Positions 35,845 to 45,598 of a stretch of DNA of 64,000 nt are shown here, in pieces. Positions within the stretch are counted from its first letter, which is position 1. Each line of letters starts with the position of its first letter. This stretch comes from JADKIH01 sp031417395 (lineage in GTDB: Bacteria > Bacteroidota > Bacteroidia > AKYH767-A > 2013-40CM-41-45), in contig JANOVM010000043.1 of assembly GCA_031417395.1 (NCBI GenBank), positions 102,365 to 166,364 of the forward strand, given 5' to 3'. Both the position numbers and the translations under genes were made by a program. The notes beneath the pieces are model-generated. The model was not told the origin of the DNA. It saw nothing but the letters and a program-made list of their open reading frames with translations, and did not search any database.

Positions 35845-38800
35845 ATGAATACACGTTTACAAAAATGTCTGACGATAATATTTTTATTTCTTTTGCATGC
35901 GGGTCAAGCGCAAAACACATGGACACAGAAAGCAAATTTTGGCGGCCTTGCACGAAATGGTGCAGTAGGATTTAGTATAGGAACAAAAGGATATTTTGGA
36001 ACAGGCTTGGATAACGGCGGGCAAAAAAATGATTTTTGGCAATACGATCCGGCAAATAATTCATGGACACAAAAAGCTAATTTTGGAGGAGCCGCAAGAT
36101 ATGCTGCTGTGGGTTTCAGCATTGGACAAAAGGGTTATATAGGTACGGGTGGTTATCCAATAAACTACAACGACTTTTGGGAGTATGATCCCCTTACAAA
36201 TACCTGGACACAAAAAGCAAATTTTGGAGGTGGCAGTAGAGCATGGGCAACGGGATTCAGTATTGGAAGTAAAGGTTATTTAGGAACCGGCACCGGCAAT
36301 ACTGCTTTTGATGATTTTTGGGAATACGATCCTAATGCCGATAGTTGGACTCAAAAGACAAATTTTGGAGGTGGCCCAAGACACCTTACAGTTGGTTTCA
36401 GTATTGGTACAAAAGGATATATTGGAACAGGTTTCACTAATAGTTTTTGGGAATATGATCCTTCCGTAAACACCTGGACACAAAAAGCAAATTTTACAGG
36501 TAATAACAGGTATGGGGCTGTCGGATTCTCAATAGGAACCAAAGGATATATTGGTACCGGTGTCGACATCACTAATATGAATGATTTTTGGGAGTATAAT
36601 CCATTTCTAAATACCTGGACACAAAGATTAAACTTTCCGGGTATAAGCAGAGGGGCTGCTTCAGGATTTAGTATTGGTAACAAAGGGTATATTGGACTTG
36701 GTGGTCCTACAACTGCACCATTTAATGATTTTTATCAATATGCACCTATTCCTTCGTTGATAACCGGTACCATTACCGGTAGTCCGTTCTGTGCCGGCAA
36801 TTCCATTCTAATCAATTATACAACTACAACGACTTACAATAATGGAAATACATTTGCTGCACAATTGAGTGATGCTTTTGGAAACTTTGCCAATGCTGTT
36901 ACTATTGGTGCTATAACTGCAACCAATTCCGGAAGCATTCCTTGTGTAATTCCAGCAAATACCCCAGCCGGTTCAGCATACCGAATCCGTGTCATTAGTA
37001 GTTTGCCAATAGATATTGGAACTGACAACGGTGCTAATCTTGTTATCTGTTCTGTTACATGGCCGGTTTCACTTTCACCCGTATGCTCCAATGGACTTCC
37101 TGTAGCTTTAAGCGGAGGAATGCCCGCAGGAGGAACTTACGCAGGTCCGGGAGTAGATGCTTTCGGAAATTTCGATCCTTCGCAAGTCGTACCCGGTGTA
37201 TATACCCTTTCATATTCTTTTAATTCAGCGCTGGGTTGTTTTTGCAGCGCACAAAATACAATGACAGTTCGTGCACTTCCTGCAGTGACATGGCCTGTTT
37301 CGTTTTCTCCGGTATGTGGCAATGCATCTGCTTTTTTACTTAACGGAGGGCTCCCTTCCGGCGGTACATACTCCGGCCCCGGTGTTGATGCCTTCGGAAA
37401 TTTTCACCCTTCACAGGTTCCTTTCGGAACAACAACACTAACGTATACATATTCCGATGCATTTGGCTGTACCAATACAACGACAAATACGATTAACATT
37501 ATCAATTGTATAGATTGTGGAGTATGTTATACACCGGACACGAATCAGATAGTAAATGGTGATTTTAATAATGGGAATTTCGGATTCACTTCGGGCTTAC
37601 CTAATAATTGTATCTGTGATGTGGGCTCATACTGTGTTACTACAGATTCCTATCTGAAATGCGCCAATTTTTTTCATGTTAACGACCATACAACAGGAAC
37701 AGGAAATTACCTGGTAGTTGATGGAAGCTCATCTAACAATGTTAATGTTTGGATGCAGCCGGTTACGGTAACATCAGGGAAGTCTTATACTCTTTCTTTT
37801 TGGGTTCATCCGCAGGTGTCACACATTACATACAATCCTATATTAAATGTTAGTATCAATAACGTTTCGATTGGAATCGTGAATACAGCTTTGTTACCTA
37901 AACAATGGAACAACCTCGTCTTTTCATGGACAGCAAACCTTAATGGCAATCCACTGATACGGATTCTGCAAACCAATGGATCAGACCCCGGCAATGATTA
38001 CGGTATTGACGACATTTCCTTTAATGCCTGCATACCCATTGTTATTGCAAACGCAGGTCCCGATCGCGTAATTTGTGAAGGCGATACTGTTCACCTCTCA
38101 GGGAGCAATAATTTATTGACCAACAACTGGTATAAAATTAATACGGGAAACCCTGCCAATTATCCATTTCTTGGAACAGGCGACATCGTTGTTGAACCGG
38201 AAATTAATACATGTTATCTTTTAGTCGCTTGCGATGGTATTTGCTGCGATACGGATACAGTTTGTATAGTTGTTAATCAGAAACCTATAGTAACCTGGCC
38301 GATTGCTTATGCTGATGTGTGTCAAAATAATGCTCCCATTCATTTGATTGATGGCTTACCTCAAGGAGGAATTTATTCAGGACAGGGAGTTAGCGGAAAT
38401 TATTTTGATCCTTCTTCCGTAAACCCCGGATCGTACATCTTAACGTACACCTATACTGATGGCAATGGATGCACAAACTTTACAACAAATACGATTACCG
38501 TTTTAGCGCCTCCTGTTGTATTGTGGAATTTTTCGTATGCCCCTGTTTGCTCAGATTTGCCTCCCTTTGCTTTGGGCGGAGGAATGCCTGCAGGTGGAGT
38601 ATATTCCGGAACCGGAGTTGACATCTCCGGATTTTTTCATCCTGCAAGTGTACCATTCGGACTCTCCCTGATTTATTATACCTATACAGATGCAAACGGT
38701 TGCAGCACTACCGTTACTGACACTATAGAAGTTATTCATTGTGTCCCTTGTGGTCCCTGCTATTCTCCGGGACCTGATTTAATTGTTAACGGAAATTTTG

Positions 38801-41800
38801 AATCGGGAAATACAGGATTTTCAAGCAACCTACCTGTAGCATGTACCTGTACCTTTGGAACATATTGTGTTACAACTTCTTCATTTAATAAATGCAATGC
38901 AAATTATAATATTCCCGATCATACATCGGGTTCAGGAAATTATCTGGTAATCGACGGAGACCAGTTTACACCTAACAAAGAAGTTTGGAAAGAGTTTGTT
39001 ACGGTTTCTAATGGTTTGAATTACAAACTTTCCTTTTGGCTTCATCCGGCAGTGTCGAATGGAACCGGCAGAGCAAACATAAATGTGATTATCAACAATC
39101 AGGTACAGTATAACATAATCGGAATAAATGTTCCGAATCAATGGACAAACTATACTATTTCATGGTTGTCGAATGCGAATGGATCTATACCTGTGTCTAT
39201 TGTACAAACAAATGCGGGAGGAAATGGTTACGATTATGGATTGGATGATTTTTCTTTCAATGCATGCATTCCTCTCGGCGTAAACGCTGATGCAGGCCCG
39301 GACCGGGATATCTGTTTGGGCGATTCAGTATCATTAACCAATTTAGCAGGACAAACTTGTGATTGGTATGCCATAAATACTGCCGACCCCGGCAATGATC
39401 AGTATGTAGGTACTGGAAATATTACTGTTGCTCCATCAGCGTCTATTTGTTACATGCTAATTTGTTGTTCAGGGCTTTGTTGTGATACAGATACTGTTTG
39501 TATAAATGTTCATCTACCACCTGCTGTGGTATGGGCTACATCGTATGAACCTAAATGTGGTCAGTCTCCGGCATTTCAATTGACCGGAGGTTTCCCATTA
39601 GGAGGGACATATTCAGGGAACGGAATTGTTGATGGTTATTTTTATCCTTCATTAATTTATATTCAGTTTTATAACATTGTAATGACACAAGTTACGTATA
39701 CTTATACAGATGAGTTTGGGTGTACTGCATCTGCCATTAATTATATTACTGTTTACTATTGTGCTGATTGTGGTCAATGTTTTACACCGGGAGCAGATTT
39801 AGTTATTAACGGGGATTTTGCAGCCGGAAATTCCGGTTTTTCAAGTGACTTGCCATCGAGTATTGGCTGTGTTACCGGTTCATACTTTGTAACAACGCAA
39901 GCGGACCTAAAGTGTAATACATTTTTAAATAATAGAACGGATTTCCCTTACGGAAATGGAAATTATTTGGTTATTGATGGTGATGGGTTTCAACCAAGAG
40001 ATGTATGGAAAGAAACGGTAAATGTAACAGCAGGCAATACATATGTATTTTCTGCCTGGCTCAACCCGGCTTTGTCGGCCAACTTCCCCAGGCCCCAACT
40101 AGATATGATAATAAATGGAACGACACTATTTACTTTTTTCGGACAAAGTTTATTTTTACCCTGGAATAACGGTCATGTGACATGGCAAGCCAATGTTTCA
40201 GGAAGCATTCAAATAAAGATTCGACAAACAAATTTTGGCACCTTAGGCATCGATTACGGTTTGGATAAAATAGAATTTAAAGAGTGTATTCCGAATCCTC
40301 TTGTAACCTGGCCAATTGCTTATGCAACAATTTGCTCTGACCAGCCTTCGTTTCAGCTTACCGGAGGAAACCCTTCCGGCGGAATGTATTCCGGAACCGG
40401 TGTAACAGATGGTTATTTTGATCCGGCCGGATTATCCCCCGGCAGTTATTTATTGACGTATGCATTTATTGATACTGCCGGTTGTTCCGGTTCCGTTACT
40501 AATTCTATTACCGTTGCAGATCCTCCTGTAGTTTTATTTGATTTTTCATTCGCACCAATTTGTTCCGATGTATTACCTTTTAGTTTGACAGGTGGATTTC
40601 CTGCAGGGGGAGTATATTCAGGAGCAGGAGTAGATGCTTTAGGAGTTTTTCATCCTTCCAATGTTCCTTTTGGATTTAATCTGATTACTTATACATATAC
40701 TAATTCTTACGGATGCAGCAAAAGTGTAACGGATACGATTGAAGTAATTTCATGTGTTCCATGCGGTGTGTGTTTTACGCCGGATACCAATGAAGTTGTA
40801 AACGGAAATTTCGAAGCGGGGAATACCGGATTTACCAGTGATCTTACCTCAGCCTGCGGTTGTTTCTATGGTTCTTATTGTGTTACGAATCTTGCAGTAA
40901 ATAAGTGCAATACTTTTTATTCAGTTCCGGATCACACTTCCGGTGCAGGAAATTATTTAGTTATCGACGGTCATGCTTTAACGCCGAATAAAGAAGTATG
41001 GAAAGGAAATGTAACAGTCGTTCCCGGCAGAACATATAAATTTTCATTTTGGATACATCCTGTATTATCAAATGATGCCGGTCGTCCGGATATAGATGTT
41101 TTAATTAATAATCAGTCTCAGCTCTCCGTTTCAACGCTATTTTCACCCAGCCAATGGACGAATATTACTGTTTCGTGGGTTTCTAACATGAATGGAGTTA
41201 TTCCAATCTCACTGATGCAAACTAATGCAGGTACTTCCGGCTACGATTATGGTATAGATGATATTTCATTTAATGGTTGCATCCCTTTGGGTGTTGAAGC
41301 GAATGCCGGTAACGATACGGATATTTGCACGGGGTCTTCAGTGTATCTTCAAAATTTTTCCGGACAAACATGTGACTGGTATATAATAGAACCTGCAAAT
41401 CCGGGTAATGTTCAATACGCCGGAACAGGAAATATTACAGTTACACCACTTAGCACAACGTATTACATGCTTGTATGTTGTAATGGTGCATGTTGTGATA
41501 CGGATACAGTTGTTATCAATGTACATAATACTGTTGTTACATGGCCCGGTGCTCCGGATACACTCTGTAGAATTAGTCAAATCATTCAGTTAACCGGAGG
41601 TTTACCTTTAGGAGGGGTCTATTCAGGTCCAGGAGTTTCCGGTGGCTACTTTAATCCGCAGGGTGCATTAATTGGCAATAACATTTTGACATATACTTAT
41701 ACCGATGCTTTTGGATGTACAGGTATCGCTACTCATACGATACATGTATTAACACCACCCGTAGTTTCCTGGCCTGTAGTTTATGCTCCTGTTTGTCAAC

Positions 41801-43320
41801 CCGGCCCGGCAGTGCAATTCTCAGGGGGGCTACCTGTCGGTGGTTTATATATACCTTATGGAGGTTTATTTCATCGTTTGAATTCTCACTATGGGATTAA
41901 TACTTATAATTATTATTATACGGATGAAAATGGATGCTCAAACTCGGCTTCCAATACTATTCAATTTATTTATTGCATTGATTGCGGTCCATGTTCGACT
42001 CCAGGCTCCAATCAAATTGTGAATGGTGATTTCTCAGCAGGTAACACAGGCTTTACCAGCGACCTGACACAATCCTGTTCGTGTAACAATGGAACTTACT
42101 GCGTGACCATTAACAATCAAAATAAATGTGCCAATATTATTAATGGAGACGGTGATCACACATCAGGTAACGGAAAGTATCTTGTTATTGAGGGAAGTCC
42201 ATTGGCAAATCAGGATGTTTGGAAGCAAAACACACAAGTCATACTTGGAAGAACCTATCATTTTACATTTTGGATGGGTTCTTTGGAGCCTTTTTTCCAT
42301 AGACCCAATTCAGATTTTGAGATTCGATTTAATAACCAGGTTGTCCAAACTATTCCGGCTGCACAAATGCCTTTTCTTGATTGGGAACCATACACTTTTT
42401 CCTGGGTTTCAAACATTAACAGCAATTCAATGCCAATTGTCATCAGACAGGTAAGTGCGTTAGGTGATAGTATGGACTATGGAATTGATGATATCTTCTT
42501 TAATGAATGTGTGCCGAACGTTCTTATCAATGCAGGCCTTGATGACACTATCTGCAGCGGAACAAGTACTCAACTCTCAGCGGTTATTCCCGGACCCTAT
42601 AATACGATTACCTGGAGTCCTGCGAATGGATTAAGCTGCACCAATTGCCTGAATCCTATTGCTTCTCCGGCGGCAACAACAACCTATAGCCTTATTGTAA
42701 CAACTGCCGATGGTTGTACTTATTCGGATCAGGTTGTTGTTACAGTTATTAGTTGTGCAGTTGATTTGAATATTAAATTATTCATTCAGGGATTTTATAA
42801 AGGTGGAGGTATGATGACTGCTGTTTCGTCTCCTTCAAGTCTTCCATTAATATGCGACAATATAACCGTTGAACTTCACGAAGCGTTTTCTCCGTATGCA
42901 ATTGCATATACAACAACTGCCTCAATACTTGTAAACGGTGACCGCACCTTTTCCTACCCGCCAGGAATTTTTGGAAACTCATATTATATCGTGATAAAGC
43001 ACAGGAATGCACTTGAAACATGGAGTGCTTTGCCGGTATTGTTTAACTCTACTGTTATCAACTATGATTTTTCCAATGCTCAAAACAAAGCTTTTGGCAA
43101 TAATCTCGCAGCTCTCGGAGATGGTTCCTATGCACTATTTAGTGGTGATGTAAATCAAAATGGTATTATTGATTACGATGACTATGATTATGTAAAAGAT
43201 GCCAGCAGTTATTTTTATACAGGGTATATTGTCGATGACCTGACGGGAGACTGGATTGTAGAGTCTGCGGATTTTAGTGTGGTTGAAAACAATATTGGAA
43301 GAATAATTATGCGGCCATGA
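35845..43320 (+). CDS. Giant modular secreted protein: Kelch repeats, repeated carbohydrate-binding-like modules, dockerin-like end
   Basis: A protein of 2491 residues with a signal peptide (cut after GQAQ). Residues 24-305 hold six Kelch-like repeats spaced 43-48 residues (NTWTQKANFGG, GFSIGTKGYIGTG, NDFWEYDP). Five copies of a module of about 170 residues begin near 556, 969, 1309, 1637 and 2046: CG-x-CxTPG/D, then IVNGxFxxGNTGF, DHTSGxGNYLVIDG, VWK, SFWLHP and DYGIDDISFNxC, a jelly-roll carbohydrate-binding-like pattern. Between them are nine Ig-like units of about 75 residues (VTWP, GGxPxGGxYSGxGV, YTYTDxxGC) and GPDRxICxGDSV units. The last 170 residues include GDVNQNGIIDYDDYDYV and DLTGDWIVESADFSVVENN, a dockerin-type calcium-binding pair. 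No classic type A or B sorting domain follows. Probably a surface or matrix protein; ligand unknown. Confidence 0.88.
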   Translation: MNTRLQKCLTIIFLFLLHAGQAQNTWTQKANFGGLARNGAVGFSIGTKGYFGTGLDNGGQKNDFWQYDPANNSWTQKANFGGAARYAAVGFSIGQKGYIGTGGYPINYNDFWEYDPLTNTWTQKANFGGGSRAWATGFSIGSKGYLGTGTGNTAFDDFWEYDPNADSWTQKTNFGGGPRHLTVGFSIGTKGYIGTGFTNSFWEYDPSVNTWTQKANFTGNNRYGAVGFSIGTKGYIGTGVDITNMNDFWEYNPFLNTWTQRLNFPGISRGAASGFSIGNKGYIGLGGPTTAPFNDFYQYAPIPSLITGTITGSPFCAGNSILINYTTTTTYNNGNTFAAQLSDAFGNFANAVTIGAITATNSGSIPCVIPANTPAGSAYRIRVISSLPIDIGTDNGANLVICSVTWPVSLSPVCSNGLPVALSGGMPAGGTYAGPGVDAFGNFDPSQVVPGVYTLSYSFNSALGCFCSAQNTMTVRALPAVTWPVSFSPVCGNASAFLLNGGLPSGGTYSGPGVDAFGNFHPSQVPFGTTTLTYTYSDAFGCTNTTTNTINIINCIDCGVCYTPDTNQIVNGDFNNGNFGFTSGLPNNCICDVGSYCVTTDSYLKCANFFHVNDHTTGTGNYLVVDGSSSNNVNVWMQPVTVTSGKSYTLSFWVHPQVSHITYNPILNVSINNVSIGIVNTALLPKQWNNLVFSWTANLNGNPLIRILQTNGSDPGNDYGIDDISFNACIPIVIANAGPDRVICEGDTVHLSGSNNLLTNNWYKINTGNPANYPFLGTGDIVVEPEINTCYLLVACDGICCDTDTVCIVVNQKPIVTWPIAYADVCQNNAPIHLIDGLPQGGIYSGQGVSGNYFDPSSVNPGSYILTYTYTDGNGCTNFTTNTITVLAPPVVLWNFSYAPVCSDLPPFALGGGMPAGGVYSGTGVDISGFFHPASVPFGLSLIYYTYTDANGCSTTVTDTIEVIHCVPCGPCYSPGPDLIVNGNFESGNTGFSSNLPVACTCTFGTYCVTTSSFNKCNANYNIPDHTSGSGNYLVIDGDQFTPNKEVWKEFVTVSNGLNYKLSFWLHPAVSNGTGRANINVIINNQVQYNIIGINVPNQWTNYTISWLSNANGSIPVSIVQTNAGGNGYDYGLDDFSFNACIPLGVNADAGPDRDICLGDSVSLTNLAGQTCDWYAINTADPGNDQYVGTGNITVAPSASICYMLICCSGLCCDTDTVCINVHLPPAVVWATSYEPKCGQSPAFQLTGGFPLGGTYSGNGIVDGYFYPSLIYIQFYNIVMTQVTYTYTDEFGCTASAINYITVYYCADCGQCFTPGADLVINGDFAAGNSGFSSDLPSSIGCVTGSYFVTTQADLKCNTFLNNRTDFPYGNGNYLVIDGDGFQPRDVWKETVNVTAGNTYVFSAWLNPALSANFPRPQLDMIINGTTLFTFFGQSLFLPWNNGHVTWQANVSGSIQIKIRQTNFGTLGIDYGLDKIEFKECIPNPLVTWPIAYATICSDQPSFQLTGGNPSGGMYSGTGVTDGYFDPAGLSPGSYLLTYAFIDTAGCSGSVTNSITVADPPVVLFDFSFAPICSDVLPFSLTGGFPAGGVYSGAGVDALGVFHPSNVPFGFNLITYTYTNSYGCSKSVTDTIEVISCVPCGVCFTPDTNEVVNGNFEAGNTGFTSDLTSACGCFYGSYCVTNLAVNKCNTFYSVPDHTSGAGNYLVIDGHALTPNKEVWKGNVTVVPGRTYKFSFWIHPVLSNDAGRPDIDVLINNQSQLSVSTLFSPSQWTNITVSWVSNMNGVIPISLMQTNAGTSGYDYGIDDISFNGCIPLGVEANAGNDTDICTGSSVYLQNFSGQTCDWYIIEPANPGNVQYAGTGNITVTPLSTTYYMLVCCNGACCDTDTVVINVHNTVVTWPGAPDTLCRISQIIQLTGGLPLGGVYSGPGVSGGYFNPQGALIGNNILTYTYTDAFGCTGIATHTIHVLTPPVVSWPVVYAPVCQPGPAVQFSGGLPVGGLYIPYGGLFHRLNSHYGINTYNYYYTDENGCSNSASNTIQFIYCIDCGPCSTPGSNQIVNGDFSAGNTGFTSDLTQSCSCNNGTYCVTINNQNKCANIINGDGDHTSGNGKYLVIEGSPLANQDVWKQNTQVILGRTYHFTFWMGSLEPFFHRPNSDFEIRFNNQVVQTIPAAQMPFLDWEPYTFSWVSNINSNSMPIVIRQVSALGDSMDYGIDDIFFNECVPNVLINAGLDDTICSGTSTQLSAVIPGPYNTITWSPANGLSCTNCLNPIASPAATTTYSLIVTTADGCTYSDQVVVTVISCAVDLNIKLFIQGFYKGGGMMTAVSSPSSLPLICDNITVELHEAFSPYAIAYTTTASILVNGDRTFSYPPGIFGNSYYIVIKHRNALETWSALPVLFNSTVINYDFSNAQNKAFGNNLAALGDGSYALFSGDVNQNGIIDYDDYDYVKDASSYFYTGYIVDDLTGDWIVESADFSVVENNIGRIIMRP

Positions 43321-43397
43321 AATGTTTGTAACGAAAGAGATACGCATATTTATTAATTTGGATTAATTACTCTCTAAACCTGAGGTGTTAACTCACA

Positions 43398-44015
43398 CTA
43401 TCGTTTAATTATCTTAAATGCAATATTTCTTCCCTGTCCCTGCATGATAGCTAAATTTATCCACGACATGGCCAACTGCTCCTGCAAATTAAACTTGTCA
43501 CTGCCTCCAAAATCATAACAATTTTCAAAACCAAGATCACTAGACAGCTGTTTAGCAATATCTTTTGCTTTTATACTATCGCCACACATGAACATGTCAA
43601 TGCCGGTTTTCCCATAAACAGGGTTTAGCATGTTTTCAGCTCCGGTAGTATTAAAACATTTTACGATGTCATTGCAATTGGTTAGAGCTGCAAGTGCTTC
43701 TGTAGTATTGTTGAATCCTTCAGGCTTTACACGAACGGAGTTCATGGCATCAATGATAATTTTTTCTGAAACATCTCCTAAGGATTTTGCAATATCAGCG
43801 GTAGCCTGAGGTGCTGCTGCAATTAAAATTACATCAGCTTTTTTTACGGCTTCTGAAGTAGGCAATGCTTTTATATTGTCTGAAATGTTCAGCAATTCTT
43901 TGCCTTTAAAATTATTAATATCTCTTACCCCGAGATAAATTTTGTGTCCGGCTTTTGCCCAGCCTGCAGCTAAAGAGCCGCCGACATTCCCTGTTCCTAT
44001 AATAGCAATATTCAT
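43398..44015 (-). CDS. NADPH-dependent F420 reductase-like NAD(P)-binding protein
   Basis: A protein of 205 residues starting MNIAIIGTGNVGGSLAAGWAK, a Rossmann dinucleotide loop. The order VILIAAAPQAT, VIIDAMNSV and VKCFNTTGAENM matches the NADP oxidoreductase/F420-dependent family. In bacteria without F420 these proteins are probably NADPH-dependent reductases of unknown substrate. It lies downstream of the NmrA-like gene, separated by a hairpin terminator/attenuator, and may share its HxlR control. Length is normal. Confidence 0.85.
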   Translation of the reverse strand: MNIAIIGTGNVGGSLAAGWAKAGHKIYLGVRDINNFKGKELLNISDNIKALPTSEAVKKADVILIAAAPQATADIAKSLGDVSEKIIIDAMNSVRVKPEGFNNTTEALAALTNCNDIVKCFNTTGAENMLNPVYGKTGIDMFMCGDSIKAKDIAKQLSSDLGFENCYDFGGSDKFNLQEQLAMSWINLAIMQGQGRNIAFKIIKR

Positions 44016-44035
44016 TATTTTATTTTTTTAGAAAA

Positions 44036-44061
44036 GGGATCCGCAAGACGAAGCGGATCCC
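44036..44061 (-). terminator. Hairpin terminator or attenuator between the two NAD(P)-binding genes
   Basis: GGGATCCGC and GCGGATCCC form a perfect 9-bp stem around an 8-base loop. On the minus strand CTTTTCT follows, a weak T tract. It lies after the stop of the NmrA-like gene and before the start of the F420-reductase-like gene, so it could reduce readthrough. Confidence 0.65.
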
Positions 44062-44071
44062 TGTTAAATTA

Positions 44072-44956
44072 TTATTGCATAGCATATTTAAAAACATTAT
44101 CGGCGAAATGTTCTAAAGAAGTAGGAGTAGTTGTTTCAGGTGTTCGTTTAGAAACGGAGAAGTATCCGGAATTGATTCCTTTGTACATTCCGTTAAATGA
44201 ATCCGCTACGCTTTCAGAGATGCCGTATTGTAAAAGAGCTTTTTTATTTTCTTCATATGGAAATTCAACATACGGCAATTCAGGCTTGCCTATTGATTTG
44301 CCAAGTATGCCGGCTACTTCTTTGTGCGTATAGTCTTTGTTTCCCAATAGGTCCAGGAAAGATTTTCCTTTGAAATTGAGCTTAGCCAGTTTTTCCGAAG
44401 CAACTCCTGCAATGTCATCAGTTGCAATAATACCCATTTTGAGATCACTTTTTAATGGAGTGCCTATTATACCCATCGATTTAATAACGCCAATCTGGTT
44501 AAACAAATTCTCCATAAAATAAGAAGCGCGCAAGCTGATTACATTTACATCTTCCGGCAAAGCGTTTAGTCTTCGCTCCTGTTTGCCAAGACCTGCTACT
44601 ACTCCCGTATTTTCAATATCCTGTGCACCCTGTGATGAGATAAAAACCACATTTCTAACACCTGATTTTTTGATTGCTTCAATCTGTGCTTCACCTATTT
44701 TTTGCTGGAAAGCAGAAATATCTTCAGCCTGCATATTGGGTGGAATCATAAGCATGACCGCTTCCGCACCTTTAAAGGCTTCGCTGAGAAAATTTACATC
44801 GCTCATATCGCCGATCGCTGTTTCAGCTCCCTGTTTTTTTAAGTCTGCCAGCTTATCGGCATGACGCGCTATAACTTTAACTTTTTTTCCTAATGCTAAT
44901 AGCTTAGCTGCTGTTTTTGAACCGACATTGCCGGTCGCTCCTGTTATTACTATCAT
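44072..44956 (-). CDS. NmrA-family NAD(P)-binding protein (quinone oxidoreductase-like)
   Basis: A protein of 294 residues. It begins MIVITGATGNVGSKTAAKLL, a GxxGxxG Rossmann loop, followed by VKVIARHADKL, AVMLMIPPNM and VVFISSQGAQD. The order fits the NmrA-like/QOR2 atypical short-chain dehydrogenases, which bind NADPH and act on quinones or sense redox state. It is divergent from an HxlR gene, and YtfG(QorB)/HxlR pairs have this same layout in other bacteria. Control by that regulator through two palindromes in the gap is likely. Confidence 0.85.
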   Translation of the reverse strand: MIVITGATGNVGSKTAAKLLALGKKVKVIARHADKLADLKKQGAETAIGDMSDVNFLSEAFKGAEAVMLMIPPNMQAEDISAFQQKIGEAQIEAIKKSGVRNVVFISSQGAQDIENTGVVAGLGKQERRLNALPEDVNVISLRASYFMENLFNQIGVIKSMGIIGTPLKSDLKMGIIATDDIAGVASEKLAKLNFKGKSFLDLLGNKDYTHKEVAGILGKSIGKPELPYVEFPYEENKKALLQYGISESVADSFNGMYKGINSGYFSVSKRTPETTTPTSLEHFADNVFKYAMQ

Positions 44957-44984
44957 AATTTATTTTTTTATGTTTAATTATTTA

Positions 44985-45030
44985 ATTAGTTTTGCAAAGA
45001 AACTAATAATAGTTACAAAAAGAAACTATT
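44985..45030. promoter_or_regulatory. Two abutting 23-bp palindromic operators for the HxlR regulator
   Basis: Site 1 (44985-45007) is ATTAGTTT-N7-AAACTAAT. Site 2 (45008-45030) is AATAGTT-N9-AACTATT. They share the pattern WWTAGTTnnN5nnAACTAWT and are exactly head to tail, 23 bases centre to centre. They lie between the divergent NmrA-like and HxlR genes. TAGTTTTG inside site 1 (44987-44994) fits a -7 element facing the HxlR gene, so binding would block transcription. HxlR dimers typically bind such palindromes. Confidence 0.7.
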
Positions 45031-45075
45031 ATATAAAATATTTTGAAAATAGTGGTAACAAATAGGTAACCTGTC

Positions 45076-45420
45076 ATGAAAAAAAGCACTATGTACGAAT
45101 GTCCTGTAACTGCCACCTTAAGTGTGATAGGCGGAAGGTGGAAGCCCATTTTAATCTGGACCTTATCAAACGGGAGCAGACGTTTTGGACAAATAGCTAC
45201 AATTATTTCCGGAATAAGCCGTAAAATTTTAACGGAGCAATTAAGAGAACTGGAAGAAAGCGGACTTGTTATACGGACGCAATTCAATGAAACACCTCCC
45301 AGGGTTGAATATACATTAAGTGAAAAGGGAAAATCATTAAAGCCTGTTATGAAAGCCATGTCGATTTGGGGTATGGAGCATGTGATTAAGGAAAAAACTA
45401 AAACAAAGGTAAAGGCCTGA
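45076..45420 (+). CDS. HxlR-family transcriptional regulator
   Basis: A protein of 114 residues with the winged helix of the HxlR family: MYECPVTATLSVIGGRWK (the C-P pair near the N-terminus is redox-sensitive in some members), LIWTLSNGSRRFGQI, GISRKILTEQLRELEESGLV and VEYTLSEKGKSLKPV. C11 is the only cysteine seen. Probably a repressor that senses electrophiles, quinones or oxidants and controls the divergent NmrA-like gene and itself. ATG at 45076; a second ATG five codons in is possible. Confidence 0.9.
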   Translation: MKKSTMYECPVTATLSVIGGRWKPILIWTLSNGSRRFGQIATIISGISRKILTEQLRELEESGLVIRTQFNETPPRVEYTLSEKGKSLKPVMKAMSIWGMEHVIKEKTKTKVKA

Positions 45421-45598
45421 TAATTTCTTCCCGAAACGTTTTTTTAATAAACTTAGTAACGTATTTTGATATAGTCAAAATTGAAACTACCAATCATTTT
45501 TCCTACATTGTTTGCTGTTCAATAAGAAATAATAAATACCCTATAATAATGTCTTTAATTTCAATTTTTATGCCGACAATCCTTTTCCTCAGACAAAT

